From Streptomyces sp. MMBL 11-1 (GTDB lineage Bacteria; Actinomycetota; Actinomycetes; Streptomycetales; Streptomycetaceae): a stretch of DNA of 64,000 bases. The notes beneath the pieces are model-generated. The model ran no database searches, had not been told where the DNA came from, and was given only the letters and a program-made list of their open reading frames with translations. The stretch covers positions 2,418,001 through 2,482,000 of the forward strand of contig NZ_CP117709.1 in NCBI RefSeq assembly GCF_028622875.1. Reading direction: 5' to 3'. The stretch's first letter is position 1. The number at the start of each line of letters is the position of its first letter. Positions 7,741 to 15,939 of this stretch are shown here, one piece after another. The translations under genes were made by a program, and so were the position numbers.

Positions 7741-10041
7741 TCAGCGTCCCGCAGGTTCGGCGAGCTTCGCCGCATCCGACCCGGCGGCGGCATCCGCCCT
7801 GGGCTCCGCCACCACCGGCGCGCCCCGGTCGCCCGGAGCCTCCGGAGCGGCGGCGCCGGCCGGGGCGGTGTCCCCTTCGCTGAGGCCGAACCTGCGGTGG
7901 AATGCGCGCAGGGGCGCGGGGGCCCACCAGGTGGAGCGGCCCATCAGCTTCATCACCGCCGGGACCAGCAGACCGCGCACCACCATGGCGTCCATCAGGA
8001 CGGCGAGGGCGATGCCGAGGCCCAGCATCTTGGTGTTGGTGACCCGGGAGGTGCCGATGGCCACCATCACGACCGCGAGGATCACAGCGGCGGCGGTGAT
8101 CAGTCCGCCGGTGTGCCGGAGCCCGAAGGTGACGGAGTGCTCGTGGTCGCCCGTGCGGTCGTGCTCCTCCTTGATCCGGGATATCAGGAAGACCCCGTAG
8201 TCCATGGAGAGTCCGAAGGCGACGCAGAACATCAGGACGGGCAGCGTGGTCTCGATGTCGCCCGTGCTGGTGAAGGCGAGCAGCCCGGAGAGATTCCCGT
8301 CCTGGAAGACCCAGACCACCGCTCCGAACATCGCGGTCAGGCTGAGGGCGTTGAGCACGACCGCCTGGAGCGGGATGAGCACACTGCCGGTGAGCAGGAA
8401 TACCAGGAGCAGGGTGACCACCACGATGATCGCCACCGCCCAGGGCAGCCGGTCGGCTATGGCTCCCTTGGAGTCGACGAGGACTGCCGCCGCGCCCGTC
8501 ACCGAGGTGTCCAGGGAGGGGGCGGCGGGCACAGCCCTCAGATCCCGTACGAGCTGCTGGGTCTCCTCGCCGACGGCTTCCCCCTCGGGCAGCACGCTGT
8601 AGTAGGCGACGGAGTCCCCGGTGACCGGGCCGTCGACCCGCAGGACGCCGGGGAGCTGCTCGATCCGGCTTTTCAGGGTCGCGTACTCGGCGGGGGACCC
8701 CTGGCCCTCGGCCAGCACCTCCAGGCCACCGCCGGGGCTGCCGGGGAACCCGTCGCGGATGTGTTCCTGGACCACCCGGGACTGCGCCGAGGCCGGCAGC
8801 TGACGGGCGTCCGCCGTGCCGAACTCGACGCCCAGGAAGGGCAGTCCGAGCAGCAGGAGCCCGACGGTGGTGACGACGGCGAAGACGGGTGCCCTGCGCA
8901 TCACCAGCGCGGCCAGCCGCGCCCATCCCCGGCCGGGCGGTGTGACGGCACCGCCGGCGGCGGGCGCCTTCTTCCGGCGGAACACCCGGCGCAGGTCCAG
9001 CGCGTTGATCCGGTGGCCGAGCAGCACGAGGGCCGCGGGCAGCAGGATCAGCGCGGCGGCCGCGGCCAGGAGGACCACGGCGATCCCCGCGTAGGCGAAG
9101 GACCGCAGGAAGTACTGCGGGAAGACGAGCATGGCCGACAGGGACACCGCCACGGTCAGCGCCGAGAACAGCACCGTACGCCCGGCGGTCCGCAGGGTCG
9201 TGCCCACCGCGGCCCGGGGGTCCGCGCCGCCTGCCAGCTCCTCGCGGAAGCGGCGGACGATGAACAGGGCGTAGTCGATGGCGAGTCCGAGGCCGAGCGC
9301 GGTGGTGAGGTTCATGGCGAAGACCGAGACGTCGGTGAACTCCGTCAGCCCCCGCAGGACCGCGTTGGTGCCGAGGATGGCGACGATGCCGACACCGAGC
9401 GGCAGCATCGCGGCGACGGCGCTGCCGAAGACCATGACCAGCAGGACGAGCGTCACCGGCAGGGCGATCAGCTCGGCCCGCAGCAGATCCTCCTGGATGA
9501 TCGTCTGCATCTCGTGCTGCACCGCGGCGGGCCCGCCGAGGGAGACCGTCACCGGCCCCCGCTCCCCGGCGAAGGCGGGCGCTATCCGGTCGAGGGTCTC
9601 GCCCGCGGTCTTCTCGTCGCCCAGGATCCGGGCGGCGATGACCGCCTCGTGGCCGTCCTCGGAGCGAAGGGCGGGTGACGCGGTCTCCCAGTAGGACCCG
9701 ATGCCCGAGATCCCCGGCTCCGCCCTCAGCCGCTCGACCAGGCGGGCGGCCTCGGCGGTCACCGCCGGGTCGTCGACGGTCACGGGACCACTGTCGACCA
9801 GGAGAAGCAGGTTGGGCTGGGACGCGGGGAACTCCCGCGCCAGCACCTCGGTCGCGTAGGTCGACTCGGCGTCGGGGGCCTGCCAGCCGCCGCTGCCCAT
9901 CCGGTCCGCGACCCCGCTCCCCGCGAACACCGCGAGCGCGGTGATCACCAGCGCGGCCAGCAGCGCGAGCCGCGGCCGGGCGGTGACGAACCGGGTCCAG
10001 CCGCCGACCGGCGGCGGGGCGGAACGGTTGACTTCGGACAT
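7741..10041 (-). CDS. MMPL/RND family membrane exporter
   Basis: 766-residue inner-membrane transporter of the MMPL branch of the RND superfamily. There are two repeats, each with one transmembrane helix, a large extracytoplasmic loop and a five-helix bundle. The proton-relay Asp-Tyr motifs are visible twice: GLGLAIDYALFIVRRFREEL and AFGLSMDYGVFLISRIKEEH. The C-terminal tail is Ala/Pro-rich and cytoplasmic. It is divergent from a TetR-type regulator across a 156-bp region with an inverted-repeat operator, suggesting drug- or lipid-responsive export. The substrate cannot be deduced. Confidence 0.93.
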   Translation of the reverse strand: MSEVNRSAPPPVGGWTRFVTARPRLALLAALVITALAVFAGSGVADRMGSGGWQAPDAESTYATEVLAREFPASQPNLLLLVDSGPVTVDDPAVTAEAARLVERLRAEPGISGIGSYWETASPALRSEDGHEAVIAARILGDEKTAGETLDRIAPAFAGERGPVTVSLGGPAAVQHEMQTIIQEDLLRAELIALPVTLVLLVMVFGSAVAAMLPLGVGIVAILGTNAVLRGLTEFTDVSVFAMNLTTALGLGLAIDYALFIVRRFREELAGGADPRAAVGTTLRTAGRTVLFSALTVAVSLSAMLVFPQYFLRSFAYAGIAVVLLAAAAALILLPAALVLLGHRINALDLRRVFRRKKAPAAGGAVTPPGRGWARLAALVMRRAPVFAVVTTVGLLLLGLPFLGVEFGTADARQLPASAQSRVVQEHIRDGFPGSPGGGLEVLAEGQGSPAEYATLKSRIEQLPGVLRVDGPVTGDSVAYYSVLPEGEAVGEETQQLVRDLRAVPAAPSLDTSVTGAAAVLVDSKGAIADRLPWAVAIIVVVTLLLVFLLTGSVLIPLQAVVLNALSLTAMFGAVVWVFQDGNLSGLLAFTSTGDIETTLPVLMFCVAFGLSMDYGVFLISRIKEEHDRTGDHEHSVTFGLRHTGGLITAAAVILAVVMVAIGTSRVTNTKMLGLGIALAVLMDAMVVRGLLVPAVMKLMGRSTWWAPAPLRAFHRRFGLSEGDTAPAGAAAPEAPGDRGAPVVAEPRADAAAGSDAAKLAEPAGR

Positions 10042-10123
10042 GGTGCGGTGTCCCCTTCACCGAGACCCGGGCGGCACAAGGCAGCATGGGTCGATCGTTG
10101 CCACTTACCGGCAAACACGAGTA

Positions 10124-10154
10124 GTCGCTCGCGTTTCACTAGAATGCGAGCGAC
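10124..10154. promoter_or_regulatory. TetR-type operator overlapping the MMPL promoter
   Basis: Perfect 9-bp arms GTCGCTCGC (10124-10132) and GCGAGCGAC (10146-10154) flank a 13-base spacer. On the minus strand a TTGACA (10170-10165) and CATTCT (10146-10141), 18 bases apart, form a promoter reading into the MMPL gene, so the palindrome overlaps its -10. A further CTCGCGTTTG copy lies at about 10157-10166. This is the expected architecture for repression by the divergent TetR protein. Confidence 0.65.
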
Positions 10155-10197
10155 CACTCGCGTTTGTCAACCGCATCACGAGAGCTGGGGATTGACC

Positions 10198-10920
10198 GTG
10201 TCGGAGGCCAAAGCCACCAAAGGCGCCGCGGCGGGCGGAGCGGACGGCGGACCCACCGCCGACGCGACCGACAGAGCGCCGGGCCCCAACCGTCCGCGCC
10301 GCCGTCAGGCCCGCGGCGAGGCCCGCATCGCCCAACTGCTCCAGGCCGCCGCCAGCGTCTTCTGCACCAGCGGCTACACCGCGTCGAGCACCAACGCCAT
10401 CGCCCGCGAGGCAGGGGTGTCGCCGGGCACGCTCTACCAGTTCTTCCCGAACAAGGAGGCCATCGCCGTCGAGCTGGGCGAACAGCTGCTCAACCGCTGG
10501 CGGGACACCTACGGCGCCGCCTTCGCGCAGAGCCATATCGAGCTGCCGCTCGACCGCATGCTGGACGCCATCCTCGACCCGTTGATCGCCTTCAACTGCG
10601 AGAACCCGGCCTTCTCCGTCCTGATGCACGGCTCGGAGATCCCCGGCCGCATCACCGAGGAGCACGACACGCTGCACGCCACGATGCTGACCAGGGTCGA
10701 ATCGGTGCTCGCCGGCTACCTCCCGGACGTACCGGCCGCCCAGGTCCACCGCATCGCCGACATGACCTTCATGCTCTTCAAGTCCGGCCTGGACCTGATC
10801 ATGGCCCACGAGGGCGAGGAGCGCGCGGCCTACATCCAGGAGCTGAAGACGATCATGTTCCGCTACCTGGACCCCCTGGTCGGCGACGAGGCGCCGCACC
10901 GGGCCCCGCGCACGCCGTAA
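10198..10920 (+). CDS. TetR family transcriptional regulator, likely repressor of the MMPL exporter
   Basis: 240-residue regulator with a disordered 40-residue N-terminus, then the TetR HTH from ARIAQLLQAAASVFCTSGYT through TNAIAREAGVSPGTLYQFFP. The C-terminal ligand domain is all-helical. I chose the GTG at 10198 (GTGTCGGAGGCC) because GGGGA precedes it at suitable spacing; upstream in-frame ATGs lie inside the operator region. Divergence from the MMPL gene and the intervening palindrome indicate local regulation and autoregulation. Confidence 0.9.
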   Translation: MSEAKATKGAAAGGADGGPTADATDRAPGPNRPRRRQARGEARIAQLLQAAASVFCTSGYTASSTNAIAREAGVSPGTLYQFFPNKEAIAVELGEQLLNRWRDTYGAAFAQSHIELPLDRMLDAILDPLIAFNCENPAFSVLMHGSEIPGRITEEHDTLHATMLTRVESVLAGYLPDVPAAQVHRIADMTFMLFKSGLDLIMAHEGEERAAYIQELKTIMFRYLDPLVGDEAPHRAPRTP

Positions 10921-10961
10921 GCGACCACCGGACCGACACGCGGCACCGCCGAGTCGCATCG

Positions 10962-10981
10962 ATACCCCCTAGGGGTATAGT
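10962..10981 (+). promoter_or_regulatory. CsoR-type copper operator overlapping a -10 box
   Basis: The palindrome ATACCCCCTAGGGGTAT (10962-10978) matches the known G/C-tract copper-sensing CsoR box. Its right arm runs into TATAGT (10976-10981), a near-consensus -10, so repressor binding would block RNA polymerase until Cu(I) releases it. It lies 88 bases upstream of the copper-binding protein gene. No csoR gene is present in the window. Confidence 0.85.
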
Positions 10982-11068
10982 ATGAGAGTGACGGGACGCC
11001 GGGGAGCCCTCCGCGGCCCCCTGCGCCCCGCCACGCCGCCGAAACGTGTTCGCGAAGAGGAGAACGTC

Positions 11069-11386
11069 ATGACCGCCGAGACCGAGACCCCCCAGGCCAC
11101 CGGTTCCTGCTGCACGCCCACCGGTTCCTGCCACAACGGTGCGGCCGACGTGCAGATCGAGCAGCCCGGCCCGGTCACCACCGTCTACCAGGTCAAGGGC
11201 ATGACCTGCGGCCACTGCGAGGGCTCCGTGTCGGAGGAGATCTCCGGGATCGCGGGCGTGACCTCGGTCGCCGCCGTCGCCGCCACCGGCCTGGTCACCG
11301 TCACGTCCGAGGCCCCGCTGGCCGAGGACGCCGTCCGTGCCGCCGTCGACGAGGCCGGGTACGAGCTCCTCGGCCCGGCCGCCTGA
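11069..11386 (+). CDS. copZ: Copper chaperone (HMA domain) with Cys-rich N-terminus
   Basis: 105-residue copper-binding protein. The C-terminal 65 residues form a heavy-metal-associated domain with the Cu(I) motif GMTCGHC inside [18 protein letters not shown]. An N-terminal extension of about 35 residues carries a second cysteine cluster, [13 protein letters not shown], not present in minimal CopZ. It would pass Cu(I) to CopA, encoded 101 bases downstream. Start ATG at 11069 follows GAGGAG. Expression should be copper-induced through the upstream CsoR-type box. Confidence 0.92.
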   Translation: MTAETETPQATGSCCTPTGSCHNGAADVQIEQPGPVTTVYQVKGMTCGHCEGSVSEEISGIAGVTSVAAVAATGLVTVTSEAPLAEDAVRAAVDEAGYELLGPAA

Positions 11387-11416
11387 AGGCCGGTCCGCGG
11401 CAGCACCCCGCTGACC

Positions 11417-11463
11417 ATCGGGCCGTACTCCACCCAGTCGATACTGGTGGGGTACGGCCCGAT
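11417..11463 (+). promoter_or_regulatory. 18-bp stem-loop between the copper chaperone gene and copA
   Basis: The outer arms ATCGGGCCGTAC and GTACGGCCCGAT pair perfectly. They continue through one T-G wobble and CCACC/GGTGG to an 11-base loop, giving an 18-bp stem. It ends 24 bases before the copA ATG, just upstream of its AGGAG ribosome site. It could attenuate, terminate or protect the copZ message so that chaperone outnumbers pump. Confidence 0.65.
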
Positions 11464-11487
11464 CTGCGTTTCTCAGGAGTTCCGGAC

Positions 11488-13899
11488 ATGGCCACCACAG
11501 CAGCGGGCGGTCTCCCGGCCGCCGACGCCTCCCACGCCGAGCTGGTGATCGGCGGGATGACCTGCGCCTCGTGCGCGGCCCGCGTCGAGAAGAAGCTGAA
11601 CCGGATGGACGGCGTCACCGCCACGGTGAACTACGCGACCGAGAAGGCCCGCGTCACCTTCGGCGAGGGGCTGAAGCTGGGCGACCTGGTCGCCACGGTC
11701 GAGCGGACCGGCTACACGGCCCGACCCGTCGCACAGCCGGAACGGAAGGCACCGGCGGAAGCCGAGGCCCTCGCTCCCCCGGCCGCCGCCCCGGACACGC
11801 ACGCCGACGAGGCACGCCGTACGGACACCGCCCCGGACACCGCCCCCGGCCCGGGCGTCGCGGCCGCCGCGGGCCCGGGCCCGGAGACCGCCCCGGACTC
11901 CGCCGCCCGGGACGCCTCGGCGGAGCAGGACGCCTCCGTCGGCGCGCTCCGGCAGCGCCTCGTCGTCTGCGCCGTGCTCGCCGCCCCCGTCGTCCTGCTC
12001 GCGATGGTCCCGGCCCTCCAGTTCGACTTCTGGCAGTGGCTGAGCCTCACCCTCGCCGCGCCCGTCGTCGTCTGGGGCGGGCTGCCCTTCCACCGCGCCG
12101 CCTGGACCAACCTCCGGCACGGCGCGGCCACGATGGACACACTGGTCTCGCTCGGCACGCTCGCCGCGTTCGGCTGGTCGCTGTGGGCCCTGTTCCTCGG
12201 CGGCGCGGGCATGCCCGGCATGCGCCACGGCTTCGACCTCACCGTCCCGCGCGCCGACGCCGGCTCGACGATCTACCTGGAGGTGGCGGCCGGGGTCATC
12301 ACGTTCCTCCTGCTCGGCCGCTTCCTGGAGGCCCGCGCCAAGCGGAGGTCCGGGGCTGCGCTGCGGGCGCTGATGGACCTGGGAGCCAAGGACGTCGCGG
12401 TGCTCAGGGGCGGCAGGGAGGTCCGCGTCCCGGCGAACACGCTCGTCGTCGGTGATCGCTTCGCCGTGCGTCCCGGGGAGAAGATCGCGACGGACGGGAC
12501 CGTGGTCGAGGGCTCCTCCGCCGTCGACGCCTCCATGCTGACGGGTGAGTCCGTGCCCGTCGAGGTCACCACCGGCGACTCCGTCACCGGAGCCACCCTC
12601 AACGCCGGAGGCCGCCTCGTCGTCGAAGCCACCCGCGTCGGCTCCGACACCCAGCTCGCCCGCATGGCCCGACTCGTCGAGGACGCCCAGAACGGCAAAG
12701 CCTCCGCCCAACGCCTCGCCGACCGCATCTCCGCCGTCTTCGTCCCCATCGTCATCGCCCTCGCCCTGGGCACCCTCGGCTTCTGGCTCGGCAACGACGC
12801 CGGACTCACCGCCGCCTTCACCGCCGCCGTCGCCGTCCTCATCATCGCCTGCCCCTGCGCCCTCGGCCTCGCCACACCCACCGCCCTCATGGTCGGCACC
12901 GGCCGCGGCGCCCAGCTCGGCATCCTCATCAAGGGCCCCGAAGTCCTGGAAACCACCCGCCGCGCCGACACCATCGTCCTCGACAAGACCGGCACCGTCA
13001 CCACCGGCCGCATGACCCTCCAGACCACCCACACCACCCCCACCACCACCGAAACCGAAGCCCTCCGCCTCGCCGGAGCCCTGGAGAACGCCTCCGAACA
13101 CCCCATCGCCCAAGCCGTCGCCACCGCCGCCGCCGACACCACCGGCCCCCTCCCCACCCCCGAGGACTTCCAGAACATCCCCGGACTCGGCGTCCAGGGC
13201 GTCGTCGAGGGCCACGCCGTCCTCGTCGGGCGCGAACAGCTCCTCGCCGACGCGGCGATCCCCCTCCCGCCCGCGCTGTCGGACGCCCTGGCGGAGGCCG
13301 GGGAGCACGGCCGTACGGCGGTCGTCGTGGCCTGGGACGGCGAGGCGCGGGGCGTGTTCGGGGTGGCGGACGCGGTCAAGGACAGCAGTGCGGCGGCCGT
13401 GAGCGAGCTGCGCGCCCTGGGGCTGAGGCCCGTGCTGCTGACCGGCGACAACCGGGCGGTGGCGGAGGCCGTGGCGCGCGAGGTGGGCATCGACGAGGTC
13501 CACGCGGAGGTGCTTCCCGAGGACAAGGTGGAGGTCGTGCGGCGCCTTCAGGCCGAGGGCCGGGTCGTCGCCATGGCCGGCGACGGGGTCAACGACGCCG
13601 CCGCCCTCGCCACGGCGGACCTGGGGCTGGCGATGGGAACCGGTACGGACGCCGCCATCGAGGCGAGCGACCTCACGCTGGTTCGTGGAGATCTCAAGGT
13701 GACCGCTGACGCAATCCGCCTCTCCAGGCGTACCCTGGCCACCATCAGGGGCAACCTCTTCTGGGCCTTCGGGTACAACGTCGCGGCCTTGCCCCTGGCT
13801 GCAAGTGGCCTGCTCAACCCGATGATCGCGGGAGCCGCCATGGCGTTTTCGTCCGTGTTCGTCGTCACGAACAGCCTACGGTTGCGTGCCTTCACGTAA
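11488..13899 (+). CDS. copA: Copper-exporting P1B-type ATPase
   Basis: 803-residue Cu(I) efflux ATPase. It has an N-terminal HMA domain with [15 protein letters not shown] (residues about 20-35), then an unusually long Ala/Pro/Asp-rich linker (about 90-150), eight predicted membrane helices, actuator TGES in [11 protein letters not shown], the copper-site CPC in [13 protein letters not shown], phosphorylation motif [16 protein letters not shown] with the nucleotide-binding His-Pro, and hinge [11 protein letters not shown]. The middle third (about 12590-13200) uses almost exclusively C-ending codons, unlike the G/C mix on either side. It forms an operon with the copper chaperone gene and starts after AGGAG. 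Confidence 0.97.
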   Translation: MATTAAGGLPAADASHAELVIGGMTCASCAARVEKKLNRMDGVTATVNYATEKARVTFGEGLKLGDLVATVERTGYTARPVAQPERKAPAEAEALAPPAAAPDTHADEARRTDTAPDTAPGPGVAAAAGPGPETAPDSAARDASAEQDASVGALRQRLVVCAVLAAPVVLLAMVPALQFDFWQWLSLTLAAPVVVWGGLPFHRAAWTNLRHGAATMDTLVSLGTLAAFGWSLWALFLGGAGMPGMRHGFDLTVPRADAGSTIYLEVAAGVITFLLLGRFLEARAKRRSGAALRALMDLGAKDVAVLRGGREVRVPANTLVVGDRFAVRPGEKIATDGTVVEGSSAVDASMLTGESVPVEVTTGDSVTGATLNAGGRLVVEATRVGSDTQLARMARLVEDAQNGKASAQRLADRISAVFVPIVIALALGTLGFWLGNDAGLTAAFTAAVAVLIIACPCALGLATPTALMVGTGRGAQLGILIKGPEVLETTRRADTIVLDKTGTVTTGRMTLQTTHTTPTTTETEALRLAGALENASEHPIAQAVATAAADTTGPLPTPEDFQNIPGLGVQGVVEGHAVLVGREQLLADAAIPLPPALSDALAEAGEHGRTAVVVAWDGEARGVFGVADAVKDSSAAAVSELRALGLRPVLLTGDNRAVAEAVAREVGIDEVHAEVLPEDKVEVVRRLQAEGRVVAMAGDGVNDAAALATADLGLAMGTGTDAAIEASDLTLVRGDLKVTADAIRLSRRTLATIRGNLFWAFGYNVAALPLAASGLLNPMIAGAAMAFSSVFVVTNSLRLRAFT

Positions 13900-13980
13900 C
13901 TTCCACAAAGAGATGTAGATCACACCGGTTTCAGGGTAACCATCCGGTGGGTTCGTAGGTCTTAAGGTGCGAGCCAAGGA

Positions 13981-14018
13981 TGTCTTGGGGGACGTCCGAT
14001 GGAGTGTCTTGGGGGACG
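13981..14018 (+). repeat. Direct repeat TGTCTTGGGGGACG x2
   Basis: Two identical 14-base copies begin at 13981 and 14005, 24 bases apart, downstream of copA. They are not part of a recognisable gene. The 24-bp spacing is roughly two helical turns, so tandem regulator sites are possible. Confidence 0.6.
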
Positions 14019-14117
14019 CTCCTGTGGCAAGCGTTGGCCGGGGCACGTGCACCGGGGAGCTTTGAGCGGCCCTCCCGTGCGTACGTACCCCGGCGGACCG
14101 CGGCACAACAGAACAAC

Positions 14118-14133
14118 GGGAGCTTCGGCTCCC
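14118..14133 (+). terminator. UUCG tetraloop hairpin
   Basis: GGGAGC-TTCG-GCTCCC is a perfect 6-bp stem closed by the very stable UUCG tetraloop. There is no U-tract, as is common for Streptomyces terminators. Confidence 0.5.
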
Positions 14134-14182
14134 CTCAGACGCCCGGCCGGATCCCGTGGGGGGAATCCGCTCCGGGATATGG

Positions 14183-14231
14183 GAAACGCCCCGACCGTCG
14201 ACCCGTGGGGGGATCGGCGGCGGGGCGTTTC
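14183..14231. terminator. Bidirectional hairpin between copA and citA
   Basis: Perfect 11-bp arms GAAACGCCCCG (14183-14193) and CGGGGCGTTTC (14221-14231) flank a 27-base loop that is itself GC-rich. On each strand the distal arm ends in a short T-run (GTTTC), a plausible shared terminator for the convergent genes. Confidence 0.65.
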
Positions 14232-14391
14232 TCGCTTTCCGGCCCGCTCACGCCCGCACAGGCCGGCTCACGCCCGCGCGAGCCGGCGCACGAGCCCCGT
14301 GAACGCCGAATCGCCCCGGACACCGCGCTCTGTGCGAAGCGCGGTACGCGGGGCGAAGGCAGTCGGCCGAAGAGGCCGGGCACTACGGGGG

Positions 14392-14466
14392 GTGCGGGAT
14401 CCGGCGGTGCGGAATTCCGCGGTACGGGATCCAGCGGTGCGAGATCCGGCGGTGCGGGATCGCGCG
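14392..14466. repeat. 15-bp tandem repeat, five copies
   Basis: Units of the form GTGCGGGATCCGGCG repeat five times with exact 15-bp period and one to five substitutions each, then decay into a partial sixth. They lie 40 bases beyond the citrate synthase stop. Not CRISPR: the units abut without spacers. Confidence 0.75.
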
Positions 14467-14506
14467 GTACGAGGCCGGGGTCAGCGGCCTCGACACGAGG
14501 TCCTGG

Positions 14507-15805
14507 TCAGCGGCCCTCGGCCGGGACGAAGTCGCGCAGGACCTCGCCGGTGTAGATCTGACGCGGGCGGCCGATGCGGGAACCCGGCTCCTTGATCATC
14601 TCGTGCCACTGGGCGATCCAGCCGGGAAGGCGGCCGAGCGCGAAGAGCACGGTGAACATCTCGGTCGGGAAGCCCATGGCCCGGTAGATCAGACCGGTGT
14701 AGAAGTCCACGTTGGGGTAGAGGTTGCGCGAGACGAAGTAGTCGTCGGAGAGCGCGTGCTCCTCCAGCTTGAGCGCGATGTCGAGCAGCTCGTCGGACTT
14801 GCCGAGCGCGGACAGCACGTCGTGTGCGGCAGCCTTGATGATCTTGGCGCGCGGGTCGAAGGACTTGTACACCCGGTGGCCGAAGCCCATCAGGCGGACG
14901 CCGTCCTCCTTGTTCTTCACCTTGCGGATGAAGGAGTCGACGTCGCCACCGTTGGCCTGGATGCCTTCCAGCATCTCCAGCACCGACTGGTTGGCGCCAC
15001 CGTGCAGGGGGCCCCAGAGCGCCGAGATACCGGCGGAGATCGAGGCGAACATGTTCGCCTGCGAGGAGCCGACCAGACGCACGGTGGAGGTCGAACAGTT
15101 CTGCTCGTGGTCCGCGTGCAGGATGAGCAGCTTGTCCAGCGCCGAGACGACGACCGGGTCCAGCTCGTACTCCTGGGCGGGGACCGAGAAGGTCATCCGC
15201 AGGAAGTTCTCGACGTACCCGAGGTCGTTGCGCGGGTAGACGAAGGGGTGCCCGATCGACTTCTTGTAGGCGTACGCCGCGATCGTCGGGAGCTTCGCCA
15301 GGAGGCGGATCGTCGAGAGGTGACGCTGCTGCTCGTCGAACGGGTTGTGGCTGTCCTGGTAGAACGTGGACAGCGCGCTGACGACCGAGGACAGCATGGC
15401 CATCGGGTGGGCGTCGCGCGGGAAGCCGTCGAAGAACCGCTTGACGTCCTCGTGCAGCAGCGTGTGCTGGGTGATCTCGTTCTTGAAGGCCGCCAGCTCG
15501 TCGACCTTCGGCAGATCGCCGTTGATCAGCGTGTACGCGACCTCGAGGAACGACGAGCGCTCGGCGAGCTGCTCGATCGGGTATCCGCGGTAGCGCAGAA
15601 TGCCCTGCTCACCGTCGAGGTACGTGACGGCGGATTTATAGGCGGCGGTGTTGCCGTATCCGCTGTCCAGCGTCACCAGGCCGGTATTGGCCCGGAGCTT
15701 CCCGATGTCGAAGCCCTTGTCGCCGACGGTGCTGTCGATCACCGGGTAGGTGTACTCGTCATCGCCGTACCGCAGTACGACAGCGTTGTTGGTGTGCTCG
15801 CTCAC
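14507..15805 (-). CDS. citA: Citrate synthase
   Basis: 432-residue hexameric-type citrate synthase, entry enzyme of the TCA cycle. All catalytic signatures are present: the His in LWGPLHGGANQSV, the His in GFGHRVYKSFDPRAK and the Asp in NVDFYTGLIYRAMG, with SANMFAS-like substrate region SSQANMFASISAG. The GTG at 15805 (GTGAGCGAGCAC) is preferred because GAGGG precedes it by about six bases; the frame continues open upstream but without similarity. It is monocistronic, convergent with copA and followed by likely terminator hairpins. Confidence 0.97.
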   Translation of the reverse strand: MSEHTNNAVVLRYGDDEYTYPVIDSTVGDKGFDIGKLRANTGLVTLDSGYGNTAAYKSAVTYLDGEQGILRYRGYPIEQLAERSSFLEVAYTLINGDLPKVDELAAFKNEITQHTLLHEDVKRFFDGFPRDAHPMAMLSSVVSALSTFYQDSHNPFDEQQRHLSTIRLLAKLPTIAAYAYKKSIGHPFVYPRNDLGYVENFLRMTFSVPAQEYELDPVVVSALDKLLILHADHEQNCSTSTVRLVGSSQANMFASISAGISALWGPLHGGANQSVLEMLEGIQANGGDVDSFIRKVKNKEDGVRLMGFGHRVYKSFDPRAKIIKAAAHDVLSALGKSDELLDIALKLEEHALSDDYFVSRNLYPNVDFYTGLIYRAMGFPTEMFTVLFALGRLPGWIAQWHEMIKEPGSRIGRPRQIYTGEVLRDFVPAEGR

Positions 15806-15939
15806 GTCATCCCTCACCGACGTAGTGCCTCTTCTTCGAGGTGCCCTGACTGTCTTCCACCCTCCCCCATTCGGCTCAGGAGAGTGCACTCGGGGTCGTC
15901 CATTGGACTCATTGGCGGCACTGAGTGCCGCCAACTTAC

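Larger units (their letters stand above)
13900..14506. other. 607-bp intergenic region between convergent copA and citrate synthase
   Basis: No convincing protein gene: the open frames here are Arg/Pro/Gly-rich and lack family similarity. It begins with about 80 bases of lower GC after the copA stop. It then holds a 14-bp direct repeat (13981 and 14005), two hairpins (14118-14133, 14183-14231) and a 15-bp tandem repeat (14392-14466). The hairpins suit bidirectional termination of the convergent genes; the first half could also be the remnant or leader of a lost gene. Confidence 0.6.

Noticed and set aside
7500..7793. 97-aa open frame between MMPL and methyltransferase genes
   Set aside because: Arg/Pro-rich, overlaps the MMPL 3' end, no ribosome site or recognisable domain.
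7500..10114. Minus-strand frame running through the MMPL region into the methyltransferase
   Set aside because: The part before residue MDRNVTTT is Arg/Pro/Gly-rich out-of-frame translation of the exporter. The methyltransferase has its own ATG and ribosome site at 7471.
14392..14466. Possible CRISPR array
   Set aside because: Units are only 15 bp and contiguous, with no spacers and no cas genes; the same holds for the arrays at 44.7, 48.1, 53.2 and 54.2 kb.
13980..14595. Open frames beginning MSWGTSDGVSWGT and MECLGGRSCGK after copA
   Set aside because: Both overlap each other in different frames, consist of repeat and hairpin translation, and lack codon bias distinguishing one as coding.
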